Notes under the pieces: model-generated | Database searches by the model: none | Seen by the model: the letters and a program-made list of their open reading frames with translations, nothing else | Told to the model about the DNA's origin: nothing | NCBI RefSeq assembly: GCF_023823685.1 | Contig: NZ_JAMXBF010000007.1 | Location: forward strand, 214,608 to 278,607 | DNA: 64,000 nucleotides | Source of the DNA: Pseudomonas subflava | GTDB taxonomy: Bacteria > Pseudomonadota > Gammaproteobacteria > Pseudomonadales > Pseudomonadaceae | Direction: 5' to 3' | Made by a program: the position numbers and the translations under genes | Shown: one piece after another, positions 47,263 through 57,241 of the stretch | How positions within the stretch are numbered: the stretch's first letter is position 1 | Layout of the letters: every line of letters begins with the position of its first letter

Positions 47263-48156
47263 ATGCAGAGCAGCCTCGACGCCTTCCTCGAACACCTGCG
47301 CAGCGAGCGCCAGGTCTCGCCGCACACCCTCGACGGCTACCGCCGCGATCTGCTGAAAGTGCTGGCCCTGTGCGAGAAGAACGCCATCGCCCGCTGGGTC
47401 GACCTCGACACCCGCAGCCTGCGCGCCATGGTCGCCCGCCTGCATGGCCAGGGGCAATCCAGCCGCTCCCTGGCGCGACTGCTCTCGGCGGTGCGCGGCT
47501 TCTACCAATACCTCAACCGCGAGGGGCTGTGCCGTCACGACCCGGCCAACGGTCTCTCCGCGCCCAAGGGCGAGCGCCGCCTGCCGCGCGCGCTGGATGC
47601 CGACCGCACGGCGCAGCTGCTGGATGGCGGCGTGGAGGACGACTTCATCGCCCGCCGCGACCAGGCCATGCTCGAACTCTTCTACTCCTCCGGCCTGCGC
47701 CTGTCCGAGCTGGTCGGCCTGGACCTCGACGGCCTCGACCTGGCCGCCGGCCTCGTGCGGGTCCGCGGCAAGGGCAACAAGGCCCGCGAGCTGCCGGTCG
47801 GACGCAAGGCGCGCGAGGCGCTGGACGCCTGGCTGCCGCTGCGCGCCCTGTGCAACCCGCAGGGCGGCGCCGTGTTCGTCGGCCGCCAGGGCAGGCGCCT
47901 GACCCCGCGTGCGATTCAGCTGCGGGTGCGCGAGGCCGGCGTGCGCGAGCTGGGCCAGCACCTGCATCCGCACATGCTCCGGCACTCCTTCGCCAGCCAT
48001 ATGCTGGAGTCCTCGCAGGACCTGCGCGCGGTGCAGGAGCTGCTCGGCCACGCCGATATCGCCACCACGCAGATCTACACCCACCTGGACTTCCAGCACC
48101 TGGCCAAGGTCTACGACGGCGCCCACCCTCGCGCCAAACGCAAGAGCGAATCCTGA
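47263..48156 (+). CDS. xerC: Tyrosine recombinase XerC
   Basis: The 297-residue recombinase has a core-binding N-domain (1-about 95) and a catalytic domain with Arg146 ([10 protein letters not shown]), Lys170 (GKGNKAREL), His237 and Arg240 (HPHMLRHSF), His263 ([11 protein letters not shown]) and nucleophile Tyr272. With XerD it resolves chromosome dimers at dif. Pseudomonas literature calls the gene sss or xerC. Its stop overlaps the following HAD gene start (TGATG). Confidence 0.97.
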   Translation: MQSSLDAFLEHLRSERQVSPHTLDGYRRDLLKVLALCEKNAIARWVDLDTRSLRAMVARLHGQGQSSRSLARLLSAVRGFYQYLNREGLCRHDPANGLSAPKGERRLPRALDADRTAQLLDGGVEDDFIARRDQAMLELFYSSGLRLSELVGLDLDGLDLAAGLVRVRGKGNKARELPVGRKAREALDAWLPLRALCNPQGGAVFVGRQGRRLTPRAIQLRVREAGVRELGQHLHPHMLRHSFASHMLESSQDLRAVQELLGHADIATTQIYTHLDFQHLAKVYDGAHPRAKRKSES

Positions 48157-48860
48157 TGAGCATCCGCCTGATCACCTTCGACCTCGACGACACCCTGTGG
48201 GACGTGGCGCCGGTGATGCACAGCGCCGAAGCTGCCCTGCGTGACTGGCTGGCCGCCGAGGCGCCGCGCCTGGGGCCGGTGCCCATTGAGCACCTGTGGG
48301 CGATCCGCGCCCGCCTGATGGAGGCCGACCCCGGACTCAAGCACCGTCTCAGCGAGCTTCGCCGACGCATCCTGCTGCATGCGCTGCTCGATGCCGGCTA
48401 CGCCCAGGCCGAGGCCGACGAACTGGCCGAGCTGGGCTTTCAGGTATTCCTCGCCGCGCGCCACCAGGTGCAGCTGTTCCCCGAGGTGCATCCGACCCTC
48501 GAGCGCCTGGCTCTGCGCTACACCCTGGGGGTGATCACCAACGGCAACGCCGACGTGCGCCGCCTGGGCCTGGCCGACTACTTCCGCTTCGCCCTGTGCG
48601 CCGAGGAACTGGGCATCGGCAAGCCCGACCCGCACCCGTTCCAGACCGCCCTGCGCCACGCGGGCATCGCCGCGGAGCAGGCCGTGCACATCGGCGACCA
48701 TCCGGGCGACGACATCGCCGGAGCCAAGGCCGCCGGCCTGCGCGCCATCTGGTTCAATCCCCAGGGCAGGGACTGGGACGGCGACGCCGAGCCGGATGCG
48801 CAGGTACAGAGCCTGGCCGAGCTGCCGGCCCTGCTGGAGCGCTGGGAGCACGCCCGCTAG
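48156..48860 (+). CDS. HAD-superfamily hydrolase (YigB-like)
   Basis: The 234-residue protein has motif I DLDDTLWD (Asp9 nucleophile, Asp11), motif II VITNGNADVRRLGL, motif III Lys in GIGKPDPHPFQ and motif IV HIGDHPGDDIAGAKAAG. It matches YigB/FMN-phosphatase-like enzymes found after xerC in gammaproteobacteria. One base overlap with xerC shows translational coupling. A weak terminator hairpin follows. Confidence 0.92.
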   Translation: MSIRLITFDLDDTLWDVAPVMHSAEAALRDWLAAEAPRLGPVPIEHLWAIRARLMEADPGLKHRLSELRRRILLHALLDAGYAQAEADELAELGFQVFLAARHQVQLFPEVHPTLERLALRYTLGVITNGNADVRRLGLADYFRFALCAEELGIGKPDPHPFQTALRHAGIAAEQAVHIGDHPGDDIAGAKAAGLRAIWFNPQGRDWDGDAEPDAQVQSLAELPALLERWEHAR

Positions 48861-48889
48861 AGCCCGCCCGCATCGCTATGCGCCCATGA

Positions 48890-48917
48890 AAAAGCCCGCC
48901 GAAATGGCGGGCTCTTT
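48890..48917. terminator. Terminator between the HAD gene and sutA
   Basis: GCCCGCC and GGCGGGC form a 7 bp stem around GAAAT, with AAAA on the left and TCTTT on the right, between two convergent genes. Confidence 0.75.
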
Positions 48918-48934
48918 CATGGCGACAACCGTCC

Positions 48935-49270
48935 TCAGATGGGGCGGCTGCCGTACTTGCTGTCCGGCTTCTTGGGCGGGTCGGCTACCACGTTGGGCTC
49001 GATCTCCTGCACCGAGCCACCACGCGAGAGGAACTCTTCCATGGCCTTGGCCAGGGCGTCGCGCTCCTTCTGCTTGGCTTCGATGCTGGGCAGCTCCTCG
49101 ACCTCTTCGGCGGCTTTGGCCTTTTTGCTCGATTTGCCACCACCGGACTCGGGTGCGTCACCGCCACCATCGTCCTCGCCGTCATCGCCGGCGTCGGCCG
49201 CTTCCAGCTCCTCGTCATCGTCCTCGTCGGCGCCTTCCAGGTCGTCCTGTTCCAGTTCTTCGTCGCTCAT
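48935..49270 (-). CDS. sutA: SutA, RNA polymerase-binding regulator of slow growth
   Basis: The 111-residue protein has a very acidic disordered N-terminus (about 1-45), a helical middle (LPSIEAKQKERDALAKAMEEFLSRGG) and the invariant tail QEIEPNVVADPPKKPDSKYGSRPI. It matches SutA of P. aeruginosa, which binds RNA polymerase and promotes transcription of ribosomal and maintenance genes during slow growth. A promoter-like sequence with a large dyad lies just upstream. Confidence 0.93.
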   Translation of the reverse strand: MSDEELEQDDLEGADEDDDEELEAADAGDDGEDDGGGDAPESGGGKSSKKAKAAEEVEELPSIEAKQKERDALAKAMEEFLSRGGSVQEIEPNVVADPPKKPDSKYGSRPI

Positions 49271-49302
49271 GTTCTACCTCATGACTTGCGCAAAGCAGGT
49301 TA

Positions 49303-49341
49303 CTTATAGCCCAGCGGCACGCATTGCAAAAATGCCGCTGG
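49303..49341 (-). promoter_or_regulatory. Candidate sutA promoter overlapped by a perfect 9 bp dyad
   Basis: On the minus strand TTTGCA (49330-49325) and TATAAG (49308-49303) are 16 bp apart and resemble a sigma70 promoter 33 bp before sutA. CCAGCGGCA (49341-49333) and TGCCGCTGG (49319-49311) flank the minus35 as an inverted repeat. The dyad could be an operator or the 3' hairpin of yjbQ. Confidence 0.5.
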
Positions 49342-49355
49342 AAAAATCTTCGGCC

Positions 49356-49781
49356 TCAGCGCCACTCGCCCTGCAGGGTCGCCAGCACCCGGCGCGCACC
49401 GCCGTGGTCGCGGTGCTCGCCGAGATAGATGCCTTGCCAGGTGCCTAGGTTCAACCGACCTTCGCTGACCGGCAGGCTCAGCTGACAACCGAGCAGGCTC
49501 GACTTGAAGTGCGCCGGCAGATCGTCCGGCCCTTCGTAGTCGTGCTCGTAGCCACTCTCGCCCCGGGGCACGAGACGGTTGAAGAAGCGCTCGAAGTCAC
49601 GTCGCACCGCGCCGTCGGCGTTCTCGTTGATGGTCAGCGAGGCCGAGGTGTGCTGCAGCCACAGGTGCAGCAGCCCGACTCGACACCGGGCCAGCTCCGG
49701 CAACGCCGTCACGACCTCGTCGGTCACCAGGTGAAAACCCCGCGCCCGGGCGCGCAATTCGATCAGCCGTTGTTGCCACAT
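49356..49781 (-). CDS. YjbQ family (UPF0047) protein
   Basis: The 141-residue protein has the family block [31 protein letters not shown] and ends [28 protein letters not shown]. These His/Glu residues form a metal site; members have thiamin phosphate synthase-like side activity, but the role is unknown. The ATG at 49781 (MWQQRLIEL) fits the family start; the frame continues 20 codons further upstream without support. Confidence 0.92.
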   Translation of the reverse strand: MWQQRLIELRARARGFHLVTDEVVTALPELARCRVGLLHLWLQHTSASLTINENADGAVRRDFERFFNRLVPRGESGYEHDYEGPDDLPAHFKSSLLGCQLSLPVSEGRLNLGTWQGIYLGEHRDHGGARRVLATLQGEWR

Positions 49782-49884
49782 GTCCGGCATCCGCCGCATC
49801 TGTTGGCGGCGCATTTTAGAGAGAGTCGATGGCCTTTTCACCTGGCTCGCGCGGGATTTTTCACGCCTGTCGCAGGACCATGAA

Positions 49885-49908
49885 AAAGGGCGCCGCGGCG
49901 CCCTGAAG
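49885..49908 (-). terminator. Terminator of the second ammonium transporter gene
   Basis: On the minus strand AGGGCGCC and GGCGCCCT form an 8 bp stem around GC, followed by TTTTTC. It starts 4 bp after the stop codon. Confidence 0.85.
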
Positions 49909-51159
49909 TCACTTGCGGGTGAACTCGGGATAGGCCTCCAGGCCGCACTCGGCGATGTCCACGCCCTCGTACTCGTCCTCCTCGCTGACCCGCAGGCCCA
50001 TGACCAGCTTGATCAGCCCCCACACCAGCAGACTGGCGACGAACACCCAGGCGAAGATGCAGGCCGCGCCGAGCAGCTGCGCACTCAGGCTGGCGCCGCT
50101 GTTGGTCAATGGCACGGCCAGCAGCCCCCAGATGCCGCCGGCGCCATGCACGGAGATGGCGCCGACCGGATCGTCGATGCGCAGACGTTCGAGCATCAGG
50201 ATGCTGAACACCACCAGCACGCCACCGACGGCGCCGATCAGCACCGCCTGTACGGCGCTCGGCGCGGCCGGCTCGGCGGTGATCGATACCAGGCCGGCCA
50301 GAGCACCGTTGAGGATCATGGTCAGGTCGGCCTTGCCGAACAGCACGCGCGCCACCACCAGCGCCGCCAACAGGCCGCCGGCCGCGGCCAGGTTGGTATT
50401 GGCGAACACCGCGGCCACCGCGTTGGCGTCCTCGATGCTGCTGACCTTGAGCTGCGAGCCACCGTTGAAACCGAACCAGCCGAGCCAGAGGATGAAGGTG
50501 CCGAGAGTGGCCAGCGGCAGATTGGCCCCCGGAATGGCGTTGATCTGGCCCTGGCTGCCGTACTTGCCCCGGCGCGCGCCGAGCAGCATCACCCCGGCCA
50601 GGGCGGCCGAGGCGCCGGCCAGGTGGACGATGCCGGAGCCGGCGAAATCCTTGAAGCCGAGCTGCTTGAGGAAGCCACCGCCCCAGGTCCAGTAGCCCTC
50701 GACCGGGTAGATCACACCGCACATCACCACGGCGAAGACCAGGAACGCCCACAGCCTCATGCGCTCGGCCACGGCACCGGAGACGATGGACATGGCGGTG
50801 GCGACGAACACCACCTGGAAGAAGAAGTCGGCGCGCCTGGAAAAGGCCGCCGCGCCCTCGCCGCCCGCGGCCACGCCATCGACCGCATGCTCGGCGCCGA
50901 TCAGCATGCCGAAGCTGGGCAGCACGCCGCCGGCGCTGCCGCCGTACATCAGGTGATAGCCCAGCAGCAGGTACATCACGCAGGCCAGGGCGTAGAGCAC
51001 GATGTTCTTGGTGAGGATCTCGGCGGTGTTCTTGGCGCGCACCAGGCCCGACTCGAGCATGGCGAAACCCGCCGCCATCCACATCACCAGGGCACCGCAA
51101 ATCAGCAGGTAAAAGGTATCCAGCGCGTACTGCAGGGGAATCAGGGCCGTGCTTTCCAT
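49909..51159 (-). CDS. Ammonium transporter, second paralogue (Amt family)
   Basis: The 416-residue protein has about eleven membrane segments and the pore histidines His179 ([13 protein letters not shown]) and His338 ([12 protein letters not shown]). It lacks the cleavable signal peptide of the neighbouring AmtB, starts with the first helix after about 15 residues, and has a different C-terminal tail ([22 protein letters not shown]). Identity to the neighbour appears low for a recent tandem copy. It lies downstream of amtB but a terminator separates them. Confidence 0.93.
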   Translation of the reverse strand: MESTALIPLQYALDTFYLLICGALVMWMAAGFAMLESGLVRAKNTAEILTKNIVLYALACVMYLLLGYHLMYGGSAGGVLPSFGMLIGAEHAVDGVAAGGEGAAAFSRRADFFFQVVFVATAMSIVSGAVAERMRLWAFLVFAVVMCGVIYPVEGYWTWGGGFLKQLGFKDFAGSGIVHLAGASAALAGVMLLGARRGKYGSQGQINAIPGANLPLATLGTFILWLGWFGFNGGSQLKVSSIEDANAVAAVFANTNLAAAGGLLAALVVARVLFGKADLTMILNGALAGLVSITAEPAAPSAVQAVLIGAVGGVLVVFSILMLERLRIDDPVGAISVHGAGGIWGLLAVPLTNSGASLSAQLLGAACIFAWVFVASLLVWGLIKLVMGLRVSEEDEYEGVDIAECGLEAYPEFTRK

Positions 51160-51210
51160 CGCGTACTCCGTTGTACGGTTGCACAGGATGCGCCGCCGTT
51201 GGCGCAGACA

Positions 51211-51240
51211 TGAAAACGCCCGGCGAACCGGGCGTTGTGG
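51211..51240 (-). terminator. Terminator between amtB and the second ammonium transporter
   Basis: AACGCCCGG and CCGGGCGTT pair around a 4-base loop, and the minus strand continues TTTTC. It lies about 20 bp after amtB, so read-through into the second transporter gene must be limited. Confidence 0.85.
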
Positions 51241-51256
51241 GTACCGCTGCGGAGGC

Positions 51257-52573
51257 TTACAGGTTGTAGCCGCGCTCGTTGTGCTCGGAGAGGTCGAGGC
51301 CGACGGTCTCGGACTCTTCGCTGACGCGAAGGCCCATCACCACGTCCAGCACCTTGAGGATCACGAAGGTGACGATGCCGGTGTAGACCACGGTGACAAG
51401 CACGCCGACGATCTGGATCCAGACCTGACCGCCGATGTCCTCGACGGTGCCGAAGCCACCCAGGGCCGGCGCGGCGAACACACCGGTCAGGATGGCGCCG
51501 ACGATGCCGCCCACGCCGTGCACGCCGAAGGCGTCCAGGGAGTCGTCGTAGCCCAGCTTGCGCTTGAGGCTGGTGGCGCAGAAGAAGCAGATCACGCCGG
51601 AGGCCAGACCGATCACCAGGGCGCCCATCGGGCCGGCGGTGCCGGCGGCCGGGGTGATGGCGACCAGGCCGGCGACCACGCCGGAGGCGATGCCCAGGGC
51701 GCTCGGCTTACCGTGGGTGATCCACTCGGCGAACATCCAGCCCAGGGCGGCGGCGGCGGTGGCGATCTGGGTCACCAGCATGGCCATGCCGGCGGTGCCG
51801 TTGGCGGCGATGGCGGAGCCGGCGTTGAAGCCGAACCAGCCGATCCACAGCATGGCGGCGCCGACCAGGGTGTAGCCCAGGTTGTGCGGAGCCATCGGAG
51901 TGGTCGGGTAGCCCTTGCGCTTGCCCAGCACCAGGCAGGCCACCAGGCCGGCGATACCGGCGTTGATGTGCACCACGGTGCCGCCGGCGAAGTCGAGCAC
52001 GCCCTCGTCCCACAGGAAGGCGCCGTCACCGGACCAGACCATGTGGCACATCGGCGCGTAGACCAGCGTGAACCAGACGGCCATGAAGATCAGCATCGCG
52101 GAGAACTTCATGCGCTCGGCGAAGGCGCCGACGATCAGGGCCGGGGTGATGATCGCGAAGGTCATCTGGAAGGTGACGAACACGCTTTCCGGGAAGGCGC
52201 CGATCAGGCTCTCGGTGGTCAGGCCACTGAGGAACGCCTTGTTCAGGCCGCCGACGAAGGAGTTGAAGTTGGTGACGCCCTTCTCCATGCCGGTGGTGTC
52301 GAAGGCCAGGCTATAGCCGTAGACCACCCAGAGGATGCTGATCAGGCCGGTGATGGCGAAGCACTGCATCATCACCGAGAGGACGTTCTTGGAGCGGACC
52401 ATGCCGCTGTAGAACAGCGCCAGGCCGGGGATGGTCATGAACAGCACCAGCACGGTGGCGGTGAGCATCCAGGCGGTGTCGCCGGAGTTGAGGACGACCT
52501 CGTCAGCCATGGCCAGGCCAGGGGTTACGAGGGACAAAAGGGCTCCTAGCCCTGCGATCTTACGCAGAGTCAT
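51257..52573 (-). CDS. amtB: Ammonium transporter AmtB
   Basis: The 438-residue protein has a signal peptide (about 1-23, LLSLVTPGLAMA) and eleven membrane segments. Pore histidines are His202 (VVHINAGIAG) and His352 (FGVHGVGGIVG); the gate phenylalanine lies in FVTFQMTFA. The tail GLRVSEESETVGLDLSEHNERGY contacts GlnK. AmtB trimers conduct ammonium and are blocked by GlnK. It follows glnK by 35 nt, the standard glnK-amtB operon. Confidence 0.97.
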   Translation of the reverse strand: MTLRKIAGLGALLSLVTPGLAMADEVVLNSGDTAWMLTATVLVLFMTIPGLALFYSGMVRSKNVLSVMMQCFAITGLISILWVVYGYSLAFDTTGMEKGVTNFNSFVGGLNKAFLSGLTTESLIGAFPESVFVTFQMTFAIITPALIVGAFAERMKFSAMLIFMAVWFTLVYAPMCHMVWSGDGAFLWDEGVLDFAGGTVVHINAGIAGLVACLVLGKRKGYPTTPMAPHNLGYTLVGAAMLWIGWFGFNAGSAIAANGTAGMAMLVTQIATAAAALGWMFAEWITHGKPSALGIASGVVAGLVAITPAAGTAGPMGALVIGLASGVICFFCATSLKRKLGYDDSLDAFGVHGVGGIVGAILTGVFAAPALGGFGTVEDIGGQVWIQIVGVLVTVVYTGIVTFVILKVLDVVMGLRVSEESETVGLDLSEHNERGYNL

Positions 52574-52608
52574 GTGTTTTTCTCCTGGGGCGTATGGGGT
52601 TCTGAGGC

Positions 52609-53046
<438 letters not shown>

Positions 53047-53148
53047 TCACTGCCGCACCGATGCCCACCGACCGCATTCCAATGAGGCGCTCCCCCACCT
53101 CATCCTGCGCACCGGTACTGCATCGGTGCACGCGTCACGGGGTGTAAA

Positions 53149-53163
53149 GCAGAAAGCTTGCCA
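53149..53163 (-). promoter_or_regulatory. Predicted sigma54 (RpoN) promoter of glnK-amtB
   Basis: The minus strand reads TGGCAAGCTTTCTGC, matching the minus24/minus12 pattern TGGCA-N8-TGC with the required spacing (GG to GC 12 bases). Transcription would start about 53137, giving a 190-base leader before glnK. Confidence 0.7.
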
Positions 53164-53239
53164 GCTATGCCAAAAGGCCACTTTTTCATGGGCTTAGGGC
53201 ACTCATGATGGCTTCGCTGCGTTTCGACTCCCGGGTCAC

Positions 53240-53256
53240 TGCACATCATTGGTGCA
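53240..53256. promoter_or_regulatory. Predicted NtrC binding site
   Basis: TGCACATCATTGGTGCA is a near-perfect match to the NtrC dyad TGCAC-N7-GTGCA. It lies about 100 bp upstream of the predicted sigma54 start, a typical enhancer distance. Confidence 0.72.
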
Positions 53257-53357
53257 GCGCGCACGTCGGACATGATCAAAAAGTGTGCACTTGGCAGGCA
53301 CCCGGCCCCGACCAGGCCGCGTGCTACACTGCCCGCCGTTTAATCCGGAACCTCGCC

Positions 53358-53618
53358 ATGCTGCCGCCCAAAGCCATCCTCGACACCCTCGCCAGCCACG
53401 CCTCGCGCCTGTTCAGCGATGAAAGCGCGGCGCCCCGCGCCGAGCTGGAGGCGCAATTCAAGGCCCTGCTGCAGAGCGCCTTCGGCAAGCTGGATCTGGT
53501 CGGCCGCGAGGAATTCGACAGCCAGATGGCCGTACTGGCCCGCACCCGCGCTCGCCTGGAAGCCCTCGAGGCCAAGCTCGCCGAGCTGGAAGCCCAACAG
53601 AAACCTCCCGCCGAGTAA
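53358..53618 (+). CDS. ubiK: Ubiquinone biosynthesis accessory factor UbiK (BMFP family)
   Basis: The 86-residue protein is helical with a C-terminal coiled coil (MAVLARTRARLEALEAKLAELEAQ) that forms trimers in the family, and LPPKAILDTLASHASRLF at the start as amphipathic helix. UbiK works with UbiJ in the aerobic Ubi complex. comM lies 34 nt downstream in the same direction. Confidence 0.92.
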   Translation: MLPPKAILDTLASHASRLFSDESAAPRAELEAQFKALLQSAFGKLDLVGREEFDSQMAVLARTRARLEALEAKLAELEAQQKPPAE

Positions 53619-53652
53619 GCGCTCGGCGGGCATGCGATCAAAGGAGTGATCG

Positions 53653-55149
53653 ATGTCCCTGGCCATAGTCCACAGCCGCGCCCAGGTCGGCGTCGAGGCG
53701 CCCGCCGTCGCCGTCGAGGCGCATCTGGCCAACGGCCTGCCGGGCATGGCCCTGGTGGGCCTGCCCGAGGCGGCGGTCAAGGAGAGCAAGGACCGGGTGC
53801 GCAGCGCCATCCAGAACTCCGGCTTCGATTTTCCGGCGCGCAAGATCACACTCAACCTGGCCCCCGCCGACCTGCCGAAGGACGGCGGCCGCTTCGACCT
53901 CGCCATCGCCCTCGGCGTGCTGGCCGCCAATGGCCAGGTGCCGGCGGAGTCGCTGAACGAACTGGAGTGCCTGGGCGAGCTGGCGCTGTCCGGCGCCGTG
54001 CGCCCGGTGCAGGGCGTGCTCCCCGCCGCCCTCGCCGCCCGCGCCGCCGGTCGCACCCTGGTGGTGCCCAGCGCCAATGCCGAGGAGGCCTGCCTGGCCT
54101 CCGGCCTCAAGGTGCTGGCGATCGACCACCTGCTGCAGCTCACCGCCCATCTCACCGGCCACACGCCGCTGGCGCCTTACCAGGCCAGCGGCCTGCTGCG
54201 CGAGGTGCCGGCCTACCCGGACCTGGCCGAGGTGCAGGGCCAGCTGGCCGCCAAACGCGCCCTGCTGATCGCCGCCAGCGGCGGCCACAACTTATTGCTC
54301 AGCGGCCCGCCCGGCACCGGCAAGACCCTGCTGGCCAGCCGCCTTCCGGGCCTGCTGCCGCCGCTCTCCGAGGAAGAGGCGCTGGAAGTGGCGGCGATCC
54401 ATTCGGTGGCCAGCCACACGCCGCTCAACGCCTGGCCGCAGAGACCCTTTCGTCAACCCCATCACTCGGCCTCCGGCCCAGCGCTGGTCGGAGGAGGCAG
54501 TCGCCCGGTGCCCGGCGAAATCACCCTGGCGCACCAGGGTGTCCTATTCTTGGACGAACTCCCCGAGTTCGATCGGAAGGTGCTGGAGGTGCTACGCGAG
54601 CCCCTGGAGAGCGGACAGATCGTGATCGCCCGGGCGCGGGACAAGGTGCGCTTCCCGGCGCGATTCCAGCTGGTCGCCGCGATGAACCCCTGCCCCTGCG
54701 GTTATCTCGGCGACCCCGGCGGACGCTGCCGCTGCTCCACCGAGCAGGTACAGCGCTACCGCGCCAAGTTGTCCGGCCCGCTGCTCGACCGCATCGACCT
54801 GCACCTCACCGTGGCCCGCGAGAGCACCAGCCTGCAAGCGCCCGCGCAGCCCGGCGAGAGCAGCGCGAGCCTGGCCGGCCGCGTGGCCGCCGCTCGACAG
54901 CGCCAACTGGACCGCCAGGGCTGCGCTAACGCTTTTCTCGACCTGGACGGCCTGCGACGGCACTGCCCGCTCGACGACGAGAACCGCCAGTGGCTGGAAC
55001 AGGCGTGCGAACGCCTCAACCTGTCGCTACGCGCGGCTCACCGCCTGTTGAAGGTGGCGCGCACCCTGGCCGACCTGGAACAGGCAACACATATCGGCCG
55101 TCCACACCTGGCCGAGGCGCTGCAGTATCGGCCGGACGTCGCCGGGTAA
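53653..55149 (+). CDS. comM: YifB/ComM family Mg-chelatase-like AAA+ helicase
   Basis: The 498-residue protein has an N-terminal Lon-protease-like ChlI domain (about 1-185), an AAA+ Mg-chelatase domain with Walker A GPPGTGKT (218-225) and Walker B GVLFLDELPEF, a zinc-like cysteine insertion MNPCPCGYLGDPGGRCRC, and a C-terminal Mg_chelatase_C helix domain. ComM drives branch migration during natural transformation in Vibrio and Acinetobacter. Motifs for ATP hydrolysis are all present, so it looks functional. Confidence 0.96.
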   Translation: MSLAIVHSRAQVGVEAPAVAVEAHLANGLPGMALVGLPEAAVKESKDRVRSAIQNSGFDFPARKITLNLAPADLPKDGGRFDLAIALGVLAANGQVPAESLNELECLGELALSGAVRPVQGVLPAALAARAAGRTLVVPSANAEEACLASGLKVLAIDHLLQLTAHLTGHTPLAPYQASGLLREVPAYPDLAEVQGQLAAKRALLIAASGGHNLLLSGPPGTGKTLLASRLPGLLPPLSEEEALEVAAIHSVASHTPLNAWPQRPFRQPHHSASGPALVGGGSRPVPGEITLAHQGVLFLDELPEFDRKVLEVLREPLESGQIVIARARDKVRFPARFQLVAAMNPCPCGYLGDPGGRCRCSTEQVQRYRAKLSGPLLDRIDLHLTVARESTSLQAPAQPGESSASLAGRVAAARQRQLDRQGCANAFLDLDGLRRHCPLDDENRQWLEQACERLNLSLRAAHRLLKVARTLADLEQATHIGRPHLAEALQYRPDVAG

Positions 55150-55201
55150 GCCGGCAATCGATCCAGCCAAATTATCAAAGGATTCACTGCAAGAGACAAA
55201 A

Positions 55202-55219
55202 GCTATCAATTGTGATAGC
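55202..55219. promoter_or_regulatory. Perfect dyad upstream of betT, candidate operator
   Basis: GCTATCA and TGATAGC flank ATTG, a perfect 7-4-7 inverted repeat 55 bp before the betT start. The composition is AT-rich against a GC-rich background. The regulator is unknown. Confidence 0.55.
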
Positions 55220-55273
55220 ATGGCTGGCCTTCCGCCCTTGGCGGCCCATCCGATAACAAGGAGAGCTAGCTCA

Positions 55274-57238
55274 ATGGAGGCATCTACGTCTTCGCTCAAC
55301 CGGCCCGTATTCTTTACCTCGGCCGCCCTCATCCTCGCCCTGGTACTGTACAGCGTGCTGTTCCAGGAGCAGGCGCAAAGCCAGTTCGCGCTGTTGCAAG
55401 GCTGGATTCTTGACAAGGCCAGCTGGTTCTACGTCCTCACCGTCGCGCTGATTCTCATCTGCTGCGTCTATCTCGCGGTCAGCCGCTACGGCGACCTCAA
55501 ACTCGGCCCCGACCACAGCCAGCCCGAATACCGCAACGCCACCTGGTTCGCCATGCTGTTCTCCGCCGGCATGGGTATCGGCCTGATGTTCTTCGGCGTG
55601 GCCGAGCCGCTGATGCACTTCACCGCCCCGCCCGTGGGCGAGGCCGGCACCGTGCAGGCGGCCCGCGAGGCGATGAAGCTGACCTTCTTCCACTGGGGCC
55701 TGCATGCCTGGGCGATCTACGCCATCGTCGCGCTGATCCTGGCGTTCTTCTGCTTCCGTCACAACCTGCCGTTGACCCTGCGCTCCGCTCTATACCCGCT
55801 GATCGGCGACCGCATCCACGGCCCCATCGGCCATGCGGTGGATATATTCGCCATCCTCGGCACGGTGTTCGGTGTCGCCACCTCCCTCGGCTACGGCGTG
55901 CTGCAGATCAACAGCGGCTTCGCTCACCTGTTCGGCCTGCCGGTGAACACCACCGTGCAGGTGGCGCTGATCACGGGTATCTGTCTGCTCGCCACGCTGT
56001 CGGTCGCCAGCGGCCTGAACAAGGGCATTCGTATTCTCTCCGAGCTCAACCTGACGCTGGCCGTGCTGCTGTTGCTGTTCGTTCTGGCGCTCGGCCCGAC
56101 CGTCTTCCTGTTCAAGACCTTCGTGCAGAACAGCGGCGCCTATCTCTCCGAGATCGTCAGCAAGACCTTCAATCTTTACGCCTACGAGCCCACCGACTGG
56201 ATCGGCGGCTGGACGCTGCTGTACTGGGGCTGGTGGCTATCCTGGTCGCCCTTCGTGGGTCTGTTCATCGCTCGCATTTCGCGCGGTCGCACCATCCGTG
56301 AATTCATCAGCGGCGTGCTCTTCGTGCCGGCCGGCTTCACCCTGCTGTGGATGACCGTGTTCGGCGACAGCGCCATCCACATGGTGCTCAACGAAGGCCT
56401 GCAGAGCCTCGCCCATACGGTGAACGTGGACAGCTCCCTGGCGCTGTTCGCCTTCCTCGAACAGTTTCCGTTCAGCACGCTGCTCTCGCTCATCGCGGTG
56501 GCGATGGTGGTGGTTTTCTTCGTCACTTCCGCCGACTCGGGCGCCCTGGTCGTGGACATGCTCGCCTCCGGCGGCCAGGCACACACGCCATTGTGGCAAC
56601 GCCTGTTCTGGTCGATCCTGATCGGGGTGGTGGCTATCGCGCTGCTCTTGGCCGACGGACTCAAGGCCTTGCAGACGGCGACCATCGCCAGCGCGCTGCC
56701 TTTCTCCATCGTCCTGCTCGCCTCGATGTGGGGGCTGCTGAGGGCATTGCGTCTGGATGCCACCAAGCGTGGCATCCGCTTCCAGGCACTGGCCAGCCCA
56801 CGTCACAGCAGCCGACAGCACGGCGGCTGGGAGCGCCGCCTGCGCAACCTGGTCATGTTCCCGCGCCGCGCCCACGTGACGCGCTTCATCAGTGAAGTGG
56901 TGCAGCCGGCCTGCCAGTCGGTAGCCGACGAACTGCGCAAGCAGGGCATCTCCACCGGCGTGATCAACGGTGACGATGGCCGCGTGCGCCTGGTCGTGGC
57001 CCACGGCAACGAGGCGGACTTCAGCTACGAGGTGCGTCCGCGGGCGTTCGTCCAACCCAGCTTCGCCCTGCGTGACACGGACGACGGCAACGAGGAGCGC
57101 AAGTACTTCCGCGCCGAGGTACACCTGCGCGAAGGCGGTCAGGACTACGACGTGATGGGCTGGGGGCGCGACGAGGTGATCGGCGACATCCTCGACCAGT
57201 ACGAGAAGCACATGCACTACCTGCACATGGTGCGCTGA
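55274..57238 (+). CDS. betT: BCCT-family choline/betaine transporter BetT
   Basis: The 654-residue transporter has twelve membrane segments (to about residue 500) and the BCCT signature GGWTLLYWGWWLSWSPFVGLFIARISRGRTIREF, whose tryptophans and SRGRTIRE form the substrate/ion path. A cytoplasmic C-terminal domain of about 150 residues follows, as in osmoregulated BetT proteins. It imports choline, likely proton-driven. The ATG at 55274 has AAGGAG upstream. A strong bidirectional terminator follows. Confidence 0.93.
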   Translation: MEASTSSLNRPVFFTSAALILALVLYSVLFQEQAQSQFALLQGWILDKASWFYVLTVALILICCVYLAVSRYGDLKLGPDHSQPEYRNATWFAMLFSAGMGIGLMFFGVAEPLMHFTAPPVGEAGTVQAAREAMKLTFFHWGLHAWAIYAIVALILAFFCFRHNLPLTLRSALYPLIGDRIHGPIGHAVDIFAILGTVFGVATSLGYGVLQINSGFAHLFGLPVNTTVQVALITGICLLATLSVASGLNKGIRILSELNLTLAVLLLLFVLALGPTVFLFKTFVQNSGAYLSEIVSKTFNLYAYEPTDWIGGWTLLYWGWWLSWSPFVGLFIARISRGRTIREFISGVLFVPAGFTLLWMTVFGDSAIHMVLNEGLQSLAHTVNVDSSLALFAFLEQFPFSTLLSLIAVAMVVVFFVTSADSGALVVDMLASGGQAHTPLWQRLFWSILIGVVAIALLLADGLKALQTATIASALPFSIVLLASMWGLLRALRLDATKRGIRFQALASPRHSSRQHGGWERRLRNLVMFPRRAHVTRFISEVVQPACQSVADELRKQGISTGVINGDDGRVRLVVAHGNEADFSYEVRPRAFVQPSFALRDTDDGNEERKYFRAEVHLREGGQDYDVMGWGRDEVIGDILDQYEKHMHYLHMVR

Positions 57239-57241
57239 CCC

